DNA from: Dipetalonema caudispina
Taxonomy: Eukaryota > Nematoda > Chromadorea > Rhabditida > Onchocercidae
Assembly: GCA_013365325.1 (NCBI GenBank)
Contig: JABVXV010000001.1
Span: 806,001-870,000 of the forward strand
DNA length: 64,000 bases
Direction: 5' to 3'
In this document: in pieces, positions 15,001-27,100 of the stretch
Numbering within the stretch: position 1 is the first letter of the stretch
How the letters are laid out: every line of letters begins with the position of its first letter
Program-made: the position numbers and the translations under genes
Notes under the pieces: generated by a model
Databases searched by the model: none
Seen by the model: the letters and a program-made list of their open reading frames with translations, nothing else
Told to the model about the DNA's origin: nothing

Positions 15001-15738
15001 GAGAGTGATGATATGTTTTACGAACAACTACAAATCAATAACTTGACGATTAAATTATACAATAAGGGACTGGCGACAGTTCATAACAGAAACACTACCA
15101 ACACTCTTCACTTTGGGAAGCCAGATCGACTTTCTAAAAGGTTAAGGACGGACGCCCATGAAAGAGGGAGACAATATAACTTAGCGGAAAAGAAAAACTA
15201 GGATGAAATTTCGAATTACATGAACAACCTTTGTCTTCGCCGCTGACGCAGTCAAATACGAATCCATCAGCGAAATCTTTGCTCATTCCTTTCTGTCGCT
15301 TTTTCTTTACTTGTAATCCCTGCAAAAAACACGGTTTTCTTCCTTTTTTCGACTGAATGAAAATACGGAAAAATTTTTAGAAAATTTCTCCAAAAATTCT
15401 TTCAAAGTAAACTTTCCTTTTTCAACAAAGAAAGTTGTAAAAATAGTCCCAAGATCATCCCAACAACCAGTATTCTCGCTTCAACAACCAATAATGTCAT
15501 TATAAGTTAGGTTAACTGGAACTGTTATCGACATCGCAAACCACTGTTCGGAATGTTCATGCAGAGTGTAAAGTTAAAATAACCGATGGATAGCGATAAG
15601 CGCAGAAATACTTCAAGAACAGTAAGTAAGAACTTATGAAAAATCGAAGAAGGAAATATTAACCTCATCAATTTCATCATCTGTTGATTCTACCACGTCC
15701 ACAATCTCATCGTCCGCAACAGTTGGAGGATACAACAT
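3058..15738 (-). CDS. ddx-27: DEAD-box ATP-dependent RNA helicase DDX27 (Drs1 homologue)
   Basis: Nucleolar DEAD-box helicase for 60S ribosome assembly and rRNA processing, complete at about 703 residues. Exons: 15738-15664, 15319-15229, 14712-14519 (or -14531), 14313-14155, 13932-13714, 13422-13362, 5953-5829, 5642-5517, 5365-5224, 5160-5060, 4835-4701, 4578-4398, 4286-4095, 3832-3786, 3411-3212, 3121-3058. All junctions agree in phase. Visible motifs are Q motif GFTEPTRIQ, motif I ATGTGKT, Ia PTRELAIQ, Ib [27 protein letters not shown] and [20 protein letters not shown] and the ICLCAGGLDL stretch are typical of DDX27 rather than other DEAD proteins. The N-terminus is acidic; the C-terminus is basic with a charged coiled-coil stretch (about 4100-4280). 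The 61-bp exon at 13422-13362 is easily missed: it sits across a 7.4 kb intron that contains another gene. The stop is TGA at 3058-3060. Confidence 0.96.
5954..9216. other. Distal part of DDX27 intron 6, no gene seen
   Basis: This is intronic for DDX27 and upstream of the nested transporter gene. I find no exon that continues either gene. About 8690-9210 is pyrimidine-rich on the plus strand and less A-rich than its surroundings; it probably holds the promoter region of the nested gene. Open frames here (for example 8813-9265 on +) are low-complexity and have no recognisable protein features. Confidence 0.5.
9211..9216 (+). promoter_or_regulatory. Candidate trans-splice acceptor of the nested transporter
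   Basis: A pyrimidine-rich run ending in CTGTAG lies 60 bases before the first ATG of the transporter at 9277, and no upstream coding exon could be found. In nematodes this arrangement usually marks the site where a spliced leader is added. A cis-spliced 5' UTR exon upstream is equally possible from sequence alone. Confidence 0.35.
9277..13074 (+). CDS. Major facilitator superfamily transporter, SLC22A18-like, nested gene
   Basis: A complete multi-span membrane transporter of 407 residues. Exons: 9277-9402, 10051-10131, 10228-10341, 10742-10849, 11075-11254, 11634-11762, 12193-12443, 12840-13074; every junction keeps frame. The protein is almost entirely hydrophobic helices separated by short polar loops, as in 12-helix MFS carriers. 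The order [10 protein letters not shown]...ALIVGQ, then a loop with ADTTGPK, then another helix matches the TM2-loop-TM3 region of SLC22A18 (ORCTL2), and [14 protein letters not shown] matches its later loop. The canonical basic residues of the MFS TM2-3 loop are weak. The last acceptor is at 12839; an upstream AG at 12802 breaks the phase. The substrate cannot be told from sequence. The gene lies wholly within DDX27 intron 6 on the opposite strand. MFS membership is firm; the SLC22A18 subfamily is likely but less certain. Confidence 0.88.
13075..13361. other. Spacer between nested gene stop and DDX27 exon 6
   Basis: This is intronic for DDX27 and 3' of the nested transporter. I see no AATAAA on the plus strand within it; the first plus-strand AATAAA after the stop is at 13677-13682, beyond the antisense DDX27 exon at 13362-13422. 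The transporter 3' UTR may therefore overlap that exon in antisense. Confidence 0.4.
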
Positions 15739-15750
15739 TCTCTGCAAATT
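15739..15750 (-). promoter_or_regulatory. Candidate trans-splice acceptor of DDX27
   Basis: On the minus strand, TTTGCAG ends three bases before the DDX27 start codon, and no coding exon lies upstream before the dystrophin 3' end. This is the usual look of a spliced-leader acceptor in a nematode. Confidence 0.45.
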
Positions 15751-16531
15751 TTTCCTGGTATCCAGATATATGATACAGATCCGTAATGCATTTTGTGATA
15801 TTGTATCCAAGGTAAACAAACAACCCCATTATCCCGTATGTATACCATGCTATGTATCATCTCCCCGATACCTTCTAAACCAACAATATGAAACTTAACT
15901 CCATTTTAATGGATACCCATGCACGATAAATTACACGGCCCCTTTACGCACAAATATCATCCCAATTACCTTATTCACTCATAACATTATATTCCTCCGT
16001 ACAATCTACACAGCAAATATTTGTGTTTATTTGTTACCTTCATTACAAACAAATATTCCTATTTAGTTAGATCCTCCATGATGTTGATGAAAGGAAGTAG
16101 GAATGACCATAGATGACCACTTAACCAGTACCATTCTACCACTTCTTTTTCTGGAATATTAATTCAACACAAACAACAAATTTATGCATTTATCATTATG
16201 TTACATTCAACATAACTTCTGTACGCACTCTAAAGATCAATGGATAGTCTCGGCATTTTAGTACATCACCGAATTATGTACGCAATAAACCATTTGTAAC
16301 AGTAATAGTTCAATGCATTACAATTATAACAATAAAAGATTGTACATAACAGTAATTAGATTCAAAAATATTTCGATGAACTTTCTTACATTTTTGGATT
16401 TCGAAATGAAGGATGAAAACAAATAAACAATGAATTTTGGAATTATCTTTAAATTAGATTCAAAATTTTCCAGATAAGCTTTGAGCTTGAAGAAAAATCA
16501 ATAATATATATAATTGCTGTAATAAGTTATT
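15751..16531. other. Intergenic region between dystrophin stop and DDX27 start
   Basis: About 0.8 kb of AT-rich sequence without coding potential. It must hold the dystrophin 3' UTR (minus strand) and the DDX27 5' region. A TTTATT near 16026 could be a minus-strand AATAAA about 500 bases past the dystrophin stop, but nothing else supports it as the real poly(A) signal. Confidence 0.5.
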
Positions 16532-18161
16532 TCAATGAATTCCAGTGGTAGTTAATTCATCTTCATCCTCATTAGTTTCATCATCATCATGAACCACCGA
16601 AACAACAAATGATTGCATTGCACGACCTAACTGATCCACTGAAGCAATAAGAGAATTCATGCGATTCGGCCTACTATCATAATCGATTCCTTCATCTTCT
16701 TCAGCCGAAGCCACACTTGATTCCGGTTCTTCTGGGCCACTTTCCTTATTTTCACTTCCAACGTTTTGTTGCTGCAATTGCATTTATGAAAATAAATTTT
16801 TAATGATTCTACTAAAATTATTTAGTGCTTTCAACATTCAAGTTCAGTGGAAGGAAAAAAAAAATAAATAATCGGAGTAAAAGGTTAAATATTGGCTTTG
16901 TCCTAGTCTTTTTGTCTCTGGCTAGATTCATAAATAATTTTGTAGTAGTTAAATTATCCTTTACCTTATGGATGTTTTGATAATAAATATCACAGCTACT
17001 CGAGTCCTAAGATTGTTTCAATAAGACCACGATTCACTGAACTTATTTTAAGAGTAACCATCTTAATTGCCATATATGACGAAAATTAGGTAAATAACTC
17101 ACTTGGGCAATGACCGTTCGTAGCCTTGCAAGTTGTGTTTCAAGTTGACGATTCTGTTCTTCCAGTATTCGACTTCGTTGTTCCAGTCGTTCTTTGTGCT
17201 GCCGTAACAGATATGCCTAAATAACCGATGAATTGGTTTCACAGAGCAAGTAAGCTTTGTCAAGCGGTCCAAAGGTGAGAAAAGAAAGCAAAAGAATGAT
17301 AAAATTGTTAAAGTTAACCTCTCTCAATAGCTGATCATCACCAGAGTTAGAAAGTGAGGGAACAGATCGTCCGGTTCCCATGTTATCAGTAACACTTCGT
17401 GACATTGCTGCACTACTATTGCCTCGTGTCAGATTCGGCGTTGAACCCACAGCATTACCAAGTTTCTTCCGTCTTTCAATTTCTTTTTTCAATTCTCTAA
17501 ATTTATATCTCCATCTAGAATGGTTAGCAAAATGATGAAGTCATATTCAAGAAAATCCTATTTTAAATTACCTATTTTCGTGTTGCAACTTGTACAACAC
17601 TTGATCCAACTCTTCCTTATGCATTTGTTCAACTTGGGACAAAAGCTGCAAAGGTGATTTTAACTCCACCATGCTCAATCTCATTTCCTCTCCAGTGTCG
17701 TTTGAAGCAGGGACCGGTGTACCATTTTCACCTTGTGCTTTCCATAATCTGAAATGATTGATAGTTATAATCAAAACTTTAATTTCTACCTTGGTTGGCC
17801 ATTTATTGAACTTAGCTTCAACAGAAGAAATGATGCTATGTGTCAAAATTGAGAAAAAATCGGTTTTTTCGAATTTAGAGAACTTTTTAGGAAAAAAAAA
17901 AATTTAAAAAATCATATCACAAGAAAACACAGTCTAATTCAGCATGAGTAAATGAAGTTACAGTAACCTTCGAGCGCAGAGCTGTATTCGATTATGAACC
18001 GGTTCAGTGAACGGATTAAGCGGCGTAACATTACTGGTTTCTAACGGAGGTCCTTCATCTACAGTTTGTACCGGCAGATAACCAATTCGTGTCTTACTTT
18101 TCGATCGCAATTTGTTTCTCACTATTAGACCAAAATCACGTACGTCTTCACCTGATGTTGT
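16532..18161 (-). CDS. dys-1: Dystrophin block F: C-terminal coiled coil and acidic tail
   Basis: Exons: 18161-17968, 17748-17572, 17514-17319, 17216-17103, 16771-16532. The first opens with [10 protein letters not shown] and GYLPVQTV, both shared with vertebrate dystrophin just after the ZZ finger. The next exons carry the syntrophin-binding region and the leucine-heptad coiled coil that pairs with dystrobrevin ([39 protein letters not shown]). Between the two helices is a Ser/Gly/Asn-rich loop. The last exon is strongly acidic ([21 protein letters not shown]) and ends TTTGIH before the stop. Confidence 0.96.
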
Positions 18162-21100
18162 CTAAAACTACTTTAATTTTAAAAAATTTTTAAAGAATTC
18201 ATGTTTGAGGTAAAAAATTAAAAACAAATATTAGATATTAATGGGAAACTCACCGGTAAGCAATATTCCTGTATCGGATGTGACAATTTATGATTTTTAG
18301 CAAGCCTTTGGCTAAAGAAACAATTCTGGCAAACATCAACATTGAAACATCGCAAACAACGATAACGCAATCCAATAATTGGAAACATTTTGCAGACGTT
18401 ACATTTCGCCTACAAAATTTTTGAATAAACATTAATAAATAATAAACAAAAGAAGGGAAGAAAACATTTCTCAATTATGTAAGCTTTTCCTCCAATGTAG
18501 TTATTCATTAGAAAGATCAGACTATATATCAGTAATTCTTTATGGAACAGTGTAAATCATTGATGAATTTCAAAACTGAAATATTATGAAAAATCTTTAA
18601 GGGAAACATGAAATATGAAGTTTTTTGTCAACTGGATTTTTTAAATCAGACAGTTTGGGAAGTGAAGACAAACTAGAACTTCGGACTTTATTTTTTTTTT
18701 CAAATTATTTTTTTTATACCTGATGTTTGGCAAATTCAGCACTAGCTAGCCGATGCATAACAGGTAACCAAACGATACTTTGTGGTTCTTTCTTCAACCA
18801 ATTCAAAAATTCATCAACTGAAATCGATCGTGGATATTTCGCTGTTTCAAAACATGATCGTACTGACGGTTCCACATTTGAACCACCAAATGCTGCTGCT
18901 TCACCGAAAAATCTTGGAATCTAGAAAACATATTAAGTTAAATTTCTGAAAAAAGAGAGAACTTGCGATATTACTGGTGGTTAATTCAGTACTTTCAGTG
19001 CAGTATCTCTCCCAACATCAAAGTTCTATATTGCTCATAATTAACTGTTGCTTAGAGATTCATTAATTAAGATTGAAATGTTTTTCAGCACAATATACTT
19101 GTAAACAAACGCATATATTTTCCCAATGGTTTTACTGTATAATTTTTTGGTGAAAACTAAAAAGGTCAAAGCTTACATGAATGATATCGTATAAGAGAAG
19201 GGCAAGTTTCTTCTGATCAACACCTTCGTTGTTTGCAATAAGTTGATATAAGTCTGGAATATTCACCTTTTAAGAGTTAAAATGAGCAATCTTCACCACA
19301 TTATTGAAAACTTGACATAAAAGACAAGAAGGGATAATACAGCATTAAACTGATCATGAACTACAGGAATAAAATATTTACATCTATATTTGTCTTCCAA
19401 ATTTGAATTGCATAATGTAGCTAGCAGAACACGAAATGAAAATGTTCGCAAGATACAATCACGCGCCCTGAAAAATCAATCCATTGCAATTTAGATAGAT
19501 TTTAACATCTTAGATTTCAAATAGAAAATAGTTTCATCAGAGAAGTATATGAAATCAGATTCCGACTGGAAATAGATCATTAAACATAGTCATAAAGTTA
19601 AGTAAGTTTCCTGAGATATCAACCGGTCCAATTCTAAATCATAATCTGCTCAAAAATAGGATAAGCAACTTCTTGTAGAACTAAATAATCTTCCGGACAT
19701 TGTAAGACAATTAGGATTACCTGTAGAAAGGGGAGGAAAGGGAAGTTAATTTTGGTCATCATCCAAGTAAGAGTAATTCCATCGGCTATTATATTACTTT
19801 TTCAAAAAAAAAGTGTACTTCTTTTCCAAAAAAAGTTTCAAGAAAGTGTACTTCTTGAACTTCTAAATTTCATCCGCTCAAAAACAACTTTCATTTACAA
19901 CAATTTTAATTTTCATTTTATTAAAGGAAAAATTTTCCTAAAAGCGATAATACATTGCGGAAAAATAAGATGGGTTACAGCACATATGATCGAACATATG
20001 ATGATTCAGCTAAAAATGGAGTGAGAATCAGATGGATTTCATATTTTCATTAGACTGAATTCAATATTTTCCTCAAAAAAAGAAATGATCAAAACTTACG
20101 GATCGAATACGTTCAAGACAAAATTGAGCAATAAGTCAACAGCTAATGGTATGGAATGTATCAGTTTGGGATACTTTTCTTGTGCCGTCTCAAATAAAGG
20201 CACCAAACACATTACCGCATCTTTCATCGATAAGCATTGCTCGGCTAACATCGAATTGAGAGTTTGTAGCTTCAAGTCTACATCTTCCAGAGTTAGCAAA
20301 TCCACTAAAATGCATAATATTGATTCAACAAAATATGTAAAGTTTAACGATTGCGGTAATAACTTCTTGTGAACTTACAACAGAGGCGTTTCTGGACTGC
20401 CCGTAACTTCATCGCTGTTCGATAAGCGCTAAATTTGACCTGATTGAAAGTCGTCAGCTCTTCCATGATTTCAACCATTGCTGGATGATCCCATTGAGTT
20501 ACTTCCGTTTCATGACTACAATTTACAACAATCATGTAAACTTAAATGTAGCAGTAATTTATTTTTGTCAACAGCAAACATTACCCTTTAAAAATAAAAT
20601 TTAAAAAAAAAAAGTTAATAATTTACTTAATATAATAGGGTAAATGATTAGAAGCTGAGACGGCTCGTTGCCAGGGTGCCTGAACACTGTCTCTTAAGAA
20701 ATGTTGACTCGATGGACCAAAATCGGTCATAGCTTGTTCCAAAGCCGCGGAACGAATACGTAAATCTGATTTTAACTTTGTCATCCTAAAATAAAAAGAA
20801 TTGTAGTACTTCTCTAAAAAAAAGTACTGAAGCAACAACAAGAAAAAAAATGAATGCTTTGTCATGAAAATTATAAAGCCAAATAGATGACCCAATATTA
20901 CCGTTCCTCAATATGAGTCACGTTCGAATGAAAGGTTTAAAAACAATATTTAGAGACAAGATTTGATAAGCTTTGATGAAGTAGGATGTAGATCTGAAAC
21001 TACTTCAATCTTCAGTCTTTGGTTTAATTCAAAAATCTTCAAAAGAAAATCCGACAAAATTACATTACCAAATGATACATTATCCCTTGTAGTTCATTAG

Positions 21101-24100
21101 TGGAAAAGTAATAAAAAATTTCCATTAAATCTTTTGGCTTCAAGAGAATTCTCAATAAACAGCAAAGTTATTTCTGAGATTTCTCTACAGTAATGTTGAA
21201 ACTCATTCTTACTGCAGAAAACAAAAGGGGAATATGTCAGTAAGATTAATTTTAACCCATCATCTCAAAGGCAATTATTTATGTCCAAGAATAACTAAAA
21301 TGTGAAAGAATTTAAATGACTTAATTTTTATGAAAAATGAATTAACAACCATTCCTCATTCTATCACTATTTCATTTTCATCTCTTTCACAAAATCATAA
21401 ATTTAAATTTCCTAACAACGTCATTAAACTTCCATCTACTTCTTAAAGTGTTTGTTTACTTGAAAAAAGAAGTATATTAAAGTAATTGAAGTACAATCTC
21501 TCTACATTCAAAAATATATTTCATTATCGGAGATCATTATGGATACTCTCCTCTCACCAAAATTTCTCGACTAAAAAAAAAAATTTAATGAATCAAAGAT
21601 AGCTTGAGTCTTTCATGTAGGATGCTTTCATGTGAAAAATTTGCATAATATGACATGATTTACATCTGGGCAAGTATCTGAGAGAAAAAGCAATTCAAAA
21701 AATAGGACAAAAATAGCATACATTCATATATTTCTTTTTCAACTGAAACAAATGAATGACAAGAGGCATTTTTCTCTTGACTGGACATCAGCAATTTTAC
21801 TAATTGATGAGAATCCCACGAATTAATTAAAAATAAAAATTTGCTGAATAGAATTGAAGTCACCAGAAAGTCCCCATCTTCTTGAATAAAGAAAACTTTT
21901 AATTCAACTATTTAAAATTAATTTTCTTCACGGACCACAGATTCATTTAGATATTGTTAATGTATGACATATCAAGAAAATAGAAAATCATCTGTTGTCA
22001 ATAATTTTTTGTAGTTCCAAAACAGAAATGTGACCTAAACCATAGGTCAGTAGCAAAGTTGGCGTATCATTTTTTGTAAATAAGACTTCTGTAAAATTAT
22101 CTTCATAGTAATCAGATTTAGAACCTAACTTGGCTTTTTTTTTGGATGATTACTTCTTTGTTAGTAAAAATATTTGAAATTTTGAAATGTTTCCTTCATC
22201 AAAACAAATAACAAAAACGACTTTGCCAGGATGACGTTTTTGCGCAATTGTCAATGCGATTATTGCAAAGTTTTACAAGGAGATTACCATATTATTTTTA
22301 ATGAGGAGTACAACAGCATACCTATCATTGATTGATTTCAGTTGTGCAATTGGTTCAGATGCCAATTCGACATCTGATGCTAAAAGTTGCCCACTCCAAT
22401 CATTGGCATCATCGATATACATACGTGTTCGGGCCAGATATTCCTTCAGTTGTTCACTTTCATCGACTGCCATCGTTAACTCTTCTAATCTTAATTCTTC
22501 TATAGGGCGAAGTTGTTCCATTCGTTCTTCCATACTTGAAAGTGCCAGCTGGCATTCAGCTATCGCCGATGCTAACTTTTCCATCTTAGCATTTGCATCA
22601 TGAATAATACAAGACCAGGCATCCATCTGCTCTCGTAATTCACTCCATTCTTGTACCAAACGATTACTATCAGATTTGATTTGAATACCAACACGTCTTA
22701 GTTCTGCATTTTCATCATCTGAAATGGCTTAAATGAATATTAATCACTTCGAAATAATTTAAATAAATATTTTCAGTTTTGTGATTTAAATGCCCATTAA
22801 AATAGGAGATGCACGGGTCATCAGATTACGGGTCATCAAGTTTTCCACCTTTTCTGGAATCTTATAATTAATCAACTATGAAACAATAAGTGCTTCGTTA
22901 AAGGAACTCGTCAACATTCGCATTATCTTTGATATATATTCATTTCACTATCTCGAGAATAAATGTACGAAAGGTTGTAAGTTGGTATTTTTAACAAGCA
23001 ATCTAAGGCTAATGAAACTGATAACACGAATTATTCCTTCGATAGAATTTAAAGAAAAAAAATTTAATAAAGAACGAATTCTGGTATTAAAACAAGCTAT
23101 TGCAAAGCTATGAAATTTATTTCACAAGCGGACAAAAACAACTAGCCATTTTCTTCATCTGGTGCCAAAGTGCTAGTACTTCTCAACCGAGGTCGTAGGT
23201 CATGCTGCATAAGGTAACTGTGAGCCAATGTCACACATTCGTCAACATCACGCTGACGAAGCTTCATTTCATGTTCAAGTTTCTGGAAAAAAACTTTTTT
23301 TATTTTCAAAATTAAAATAAATGACGATTGAGAAATACGGTTGAAAATAGTTCCGATACTATGCAGAAACAAAAATTTGAATTTGAAGTTAATTCTTATG
23401 ATAAAATAGAATAAGTTCAATATCATCTGCTGCAAGAAAATTGTAAGTTCTATTATATTTATATAAATCAGGTTCTTCAAAATAAATTAAGCTGCCAAAA
23501 TTATCCCAAGCTAGAATCTATGAAAGCTACTTAATTTATTCAAAACAGCTATTTCCACTTTGTGACATCTGCAAAACATAACACCTAATTTGTTGGATAA
23601 AAAGGATTAACTATTTGGAAGAAGAATCATGGCTTCCTAATTTAGTATGTATTTGAATTACTAAGTTTTTGTGTATCTAATCCATGCGATGAACTTTCGA
23701 ACCTATGAAAAGAAAATGGGTGGATGAAATAATACCTGAACGAAATTGGTTTGTTCCTGTACCCGAGCAAGTGAACCGCCAACTGGTTGTTCTTCAAGTA
23801 ATGCTTTACTTTGTGCTTCAGTCCAAAATAAATTTTCAGCCAACCGTGTGAATAATTTCTCCCATTCTTCCTGGGCATTCATTAGACGAGTCCTAGGATG
23901 GAATGGAAATGAAGAATAGGTTAATGCAATCTTTCTAGGCTTCGTCAGAGGAAAATAGCTGCTTACTTCTTTCACCTTAGCAATATTTTAAAGATTGAAT
24001 AATGTCCAGTTAGTTTGCCCTATAAATCTGATTATTATAAGCCTTCTGGACAAGTAAACAACCTTCGTTATGAAATTGAGCAAGTAGTGGTATTTGGATC

Positions 24101-27100
24101 AGAGATAATTGATCACTCTTACTAATATATACAATAAAAATTATTTGTGCATAAAAAAATTTACGATTAATTTGTAAGCAAAACGATTAATGAATAATTT
24201 TTTAACAATAAAATATCAACAATCTATTCATCAGCAAGGATGTTATCAGGAAAAAAAGATAGTGATGTAGTTTGAGAGATGCTTTTATAAATTCTTTTAG
24301 GATTATATAAATTAAAAAATTACAAAGGAACCACCTGATAGTATCAGCTAATCCAACCAGATGTCGCCAACGGATATCGATATGATTTAAGCGCTCTTTT
24401 AGATGTTCTCGTTCATTGTGATCTTCCACTCGACGTGATAGTTGCGCACCCATTTCTTCCACCGATCCGATAACATCCTTATGAGCATTCATATCAGCTC
24501 GTACACTCTATAATTTTACTACTTATCCTAATTTATATTTAACTTTATTTAGCAAATATCACACATACAAACAGTCTCTTCTTCATGTAAAGAGGGAGAG
24601 AGAGCGGTGGGTTTATTGTAACTCCAACAATTGCTTCGAATTCGATAAAATCTCATTTTGCAACAAAAAAAAAAATTATTTTTATCATTGTTTACTTTGC
24701 ATATAAAAAATCATTATACTGGTAGTCTCTTCTTTACGCTCATATTTTTTTCTCCCTTAAAATTCTTCCTATAAATCAAAAAAACCAAAATGATAAGGGG
24801 AATATTTAGCTCAACCAATATTTCTTCGCAAACAGTATGAACTTTCACCTTCTCATCTTCAATCCATTTCTTTCTTTTCACAGAATCTTTAAGCATTTGT
24901 GTGTTCATCGTTATTTCATCCAACTCTACCAATGATGCTTCAACATCCTTCAACCATTCTTCCAGTTGTTCCAGGGCGGAATGGAAATCACTTCTCGCTC
25001 GAAGAGCTGCCTCTAACACTGCTCGACGAATACGAACACTGCGATAAATTTACCTTCATTAATTAATAACTCAATTTAACTCCTAGAACTACTACCGGAT
25101 AAGTAACCAATCTTCTGTTGTTCCCCAAATTGTGAAAATTTAAATATCAATCATTTAAAATTTAGTAAATCAAAAAAAAAAAAACACAGAAAAATTTAGA
25201 AAAAGAAAATTTAGTAAAAATTAAATAGGAGCGATTTTTTTTTTGTTTTTGTTTAAAAATTTCAATGATTCATGTTCGATTTCCGTAATGGACATTAGAA
25301 ATTGGTGGTTAAACTGAACTGTTTTATCTGTCATTTGGGTAGTTTCAAATCAAATATACACTAAAGGTCAAAGGGTAGAAGTTTAAACTTAAAAATAAGA
25401 AAGCAAACACCCACTTGTCATTAAATTTACTCCATAAAGCATTTAATTTTGAGATTGTATGAGATAAATTATGCCCTTCGTCAGCGCGATAATTGTCCAA
25501 CAAAGCGTTACTACGCTCATTCAACTCATCCATCTTTGACCGCATTTCCCCCGCTGTTTCGGCTACTCCTTGAATCTCGTTGAGTTCTTCCTTAAGAGTT
25601 TGTACATCAACTGCATCGACCTTACTACCATCAGTTACTCTGCAAAAATACTTTTCTTATTTGCCAATTATTTATTCCTTATTACAATGTAAGCATAGAG
25701 AGAGAATCACGTAAAATCAAATTTTGTTGACAACATCTTTTTAAATATTTCCGGAAGAAAAACAAACTTCTCCTGAACAGTAGTAAGCCAAGAACTCAAT
25801 GATATTCTTAATTTATCCCAAGCTCGACTTTCTTCCAACATTTTAGTTAGTATCATTTTTCTTCTCTGACATTCACCCATTATCCTATTGCACTCTACTG
25901 CCATTACTTCACTTCTTTCTCGTAAAATCTTATTCTGATTTCCATCCAAAATTCGCATTAAATCCAAGTGGCGCATTTTCAACTGATCAATAAAAGCCTG
26001 AAAAGGAAAGGATTTTTTGATGTTACAATGATGTTTTTCTAATTCACCTCAATCTTTTCCAATAAAAATATCAATTTCAATAAAAACCTAAATTATAATA
26101 TATATTTTTAGAAGCATTACAACAAGCAAGTGATAATATATTAACATCACTCATGTTAAGCCTCATAGTTGTAGCTTCTTTCTGGGCCAAGAAAATATTA
26201 CTTGGATCCATTATTCATAATCCATTATAAGAACTGTAAAATGAACATATAATTCATCTTTCATGTTTTAATAAATTTCGAATAATTGTGCAAAAATAAA
26301 CAAAGAAGCAAACCCGCATTTGAACGATTGCATTTCTTATACTTTTCGAATCGGCCAAATCGACAGTCAATGATGCGTCGCGCTCAGTTTCCGTTAACCA
26401 ATGTCCAATATGTACTATTTTGTCCATTAGAAGTCTTTCTTTGGATGATAGATTTGGTGCAATTAATTCCTCAACCGTCACAGATTCATTCAAAATTCCA
26501 TACTCACTTGTATGAGATTCTTTTTCTTCAGTAATACTTGACAAAACGGTTCGCATTCCATTGGTCACTTCTTCTTCTTCTTCTTCAACAGCTTCTGAAA
26601 TAACTTCGTTTATTAAATAAATTATCGTTTAGATATGTTCCGATAGAAAGAATAACAGCCAACCTTTCTCAAAATCTTTTTTAAATCGTTAAAATCAAAA
26701 AAAAAAACGAATTCCCTGTCCTTCCTTTCGTTTGAGTTATCACATTATCGAATGTTTTTGATATGTCTGTCGACGTTTTATGAATCCAAAATATCATAAT
26801 TTAAGTGTTCGAATTCTGCTTAAATGAAATGAAATGCGGTAATTTACCTGAAGTTGCTGATGATAAGTCGTGTTCTAAAGTTGGTAAACAAGCTGTGACA
26901 GCTAGCTTTTCCTTATCGCTAATCCATCTGCGTAAGGTATCTTCCACAGTCTACAAATTTTTACTAAATATTTCCAAAAAGGGCAAAATTTCAATTTATA
27001 CTTTTAATTAGCATAGAGAGTTATTTATGCTCAGATTTTTAATATCTCTTTTCGTCGTTCGATTAAAATTTACAAGCCCTTTTGGAATGATTTTTTGAGA

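Noticed and set aside
21660..21863. Possible extra dystrophin exon between 22322 and 20785
   Set aside because: It has no spectrin pattern or usable phase. Splicing 22322 straight to 20785 gives an uninterrupted match to the end of the human rod.
22301..22603. 100-codon plus-strand frame
   Set aside because: It is the mirror of the largest dystrophin exon (22718-22322), which is Ser/Ala-rich when read backwards.
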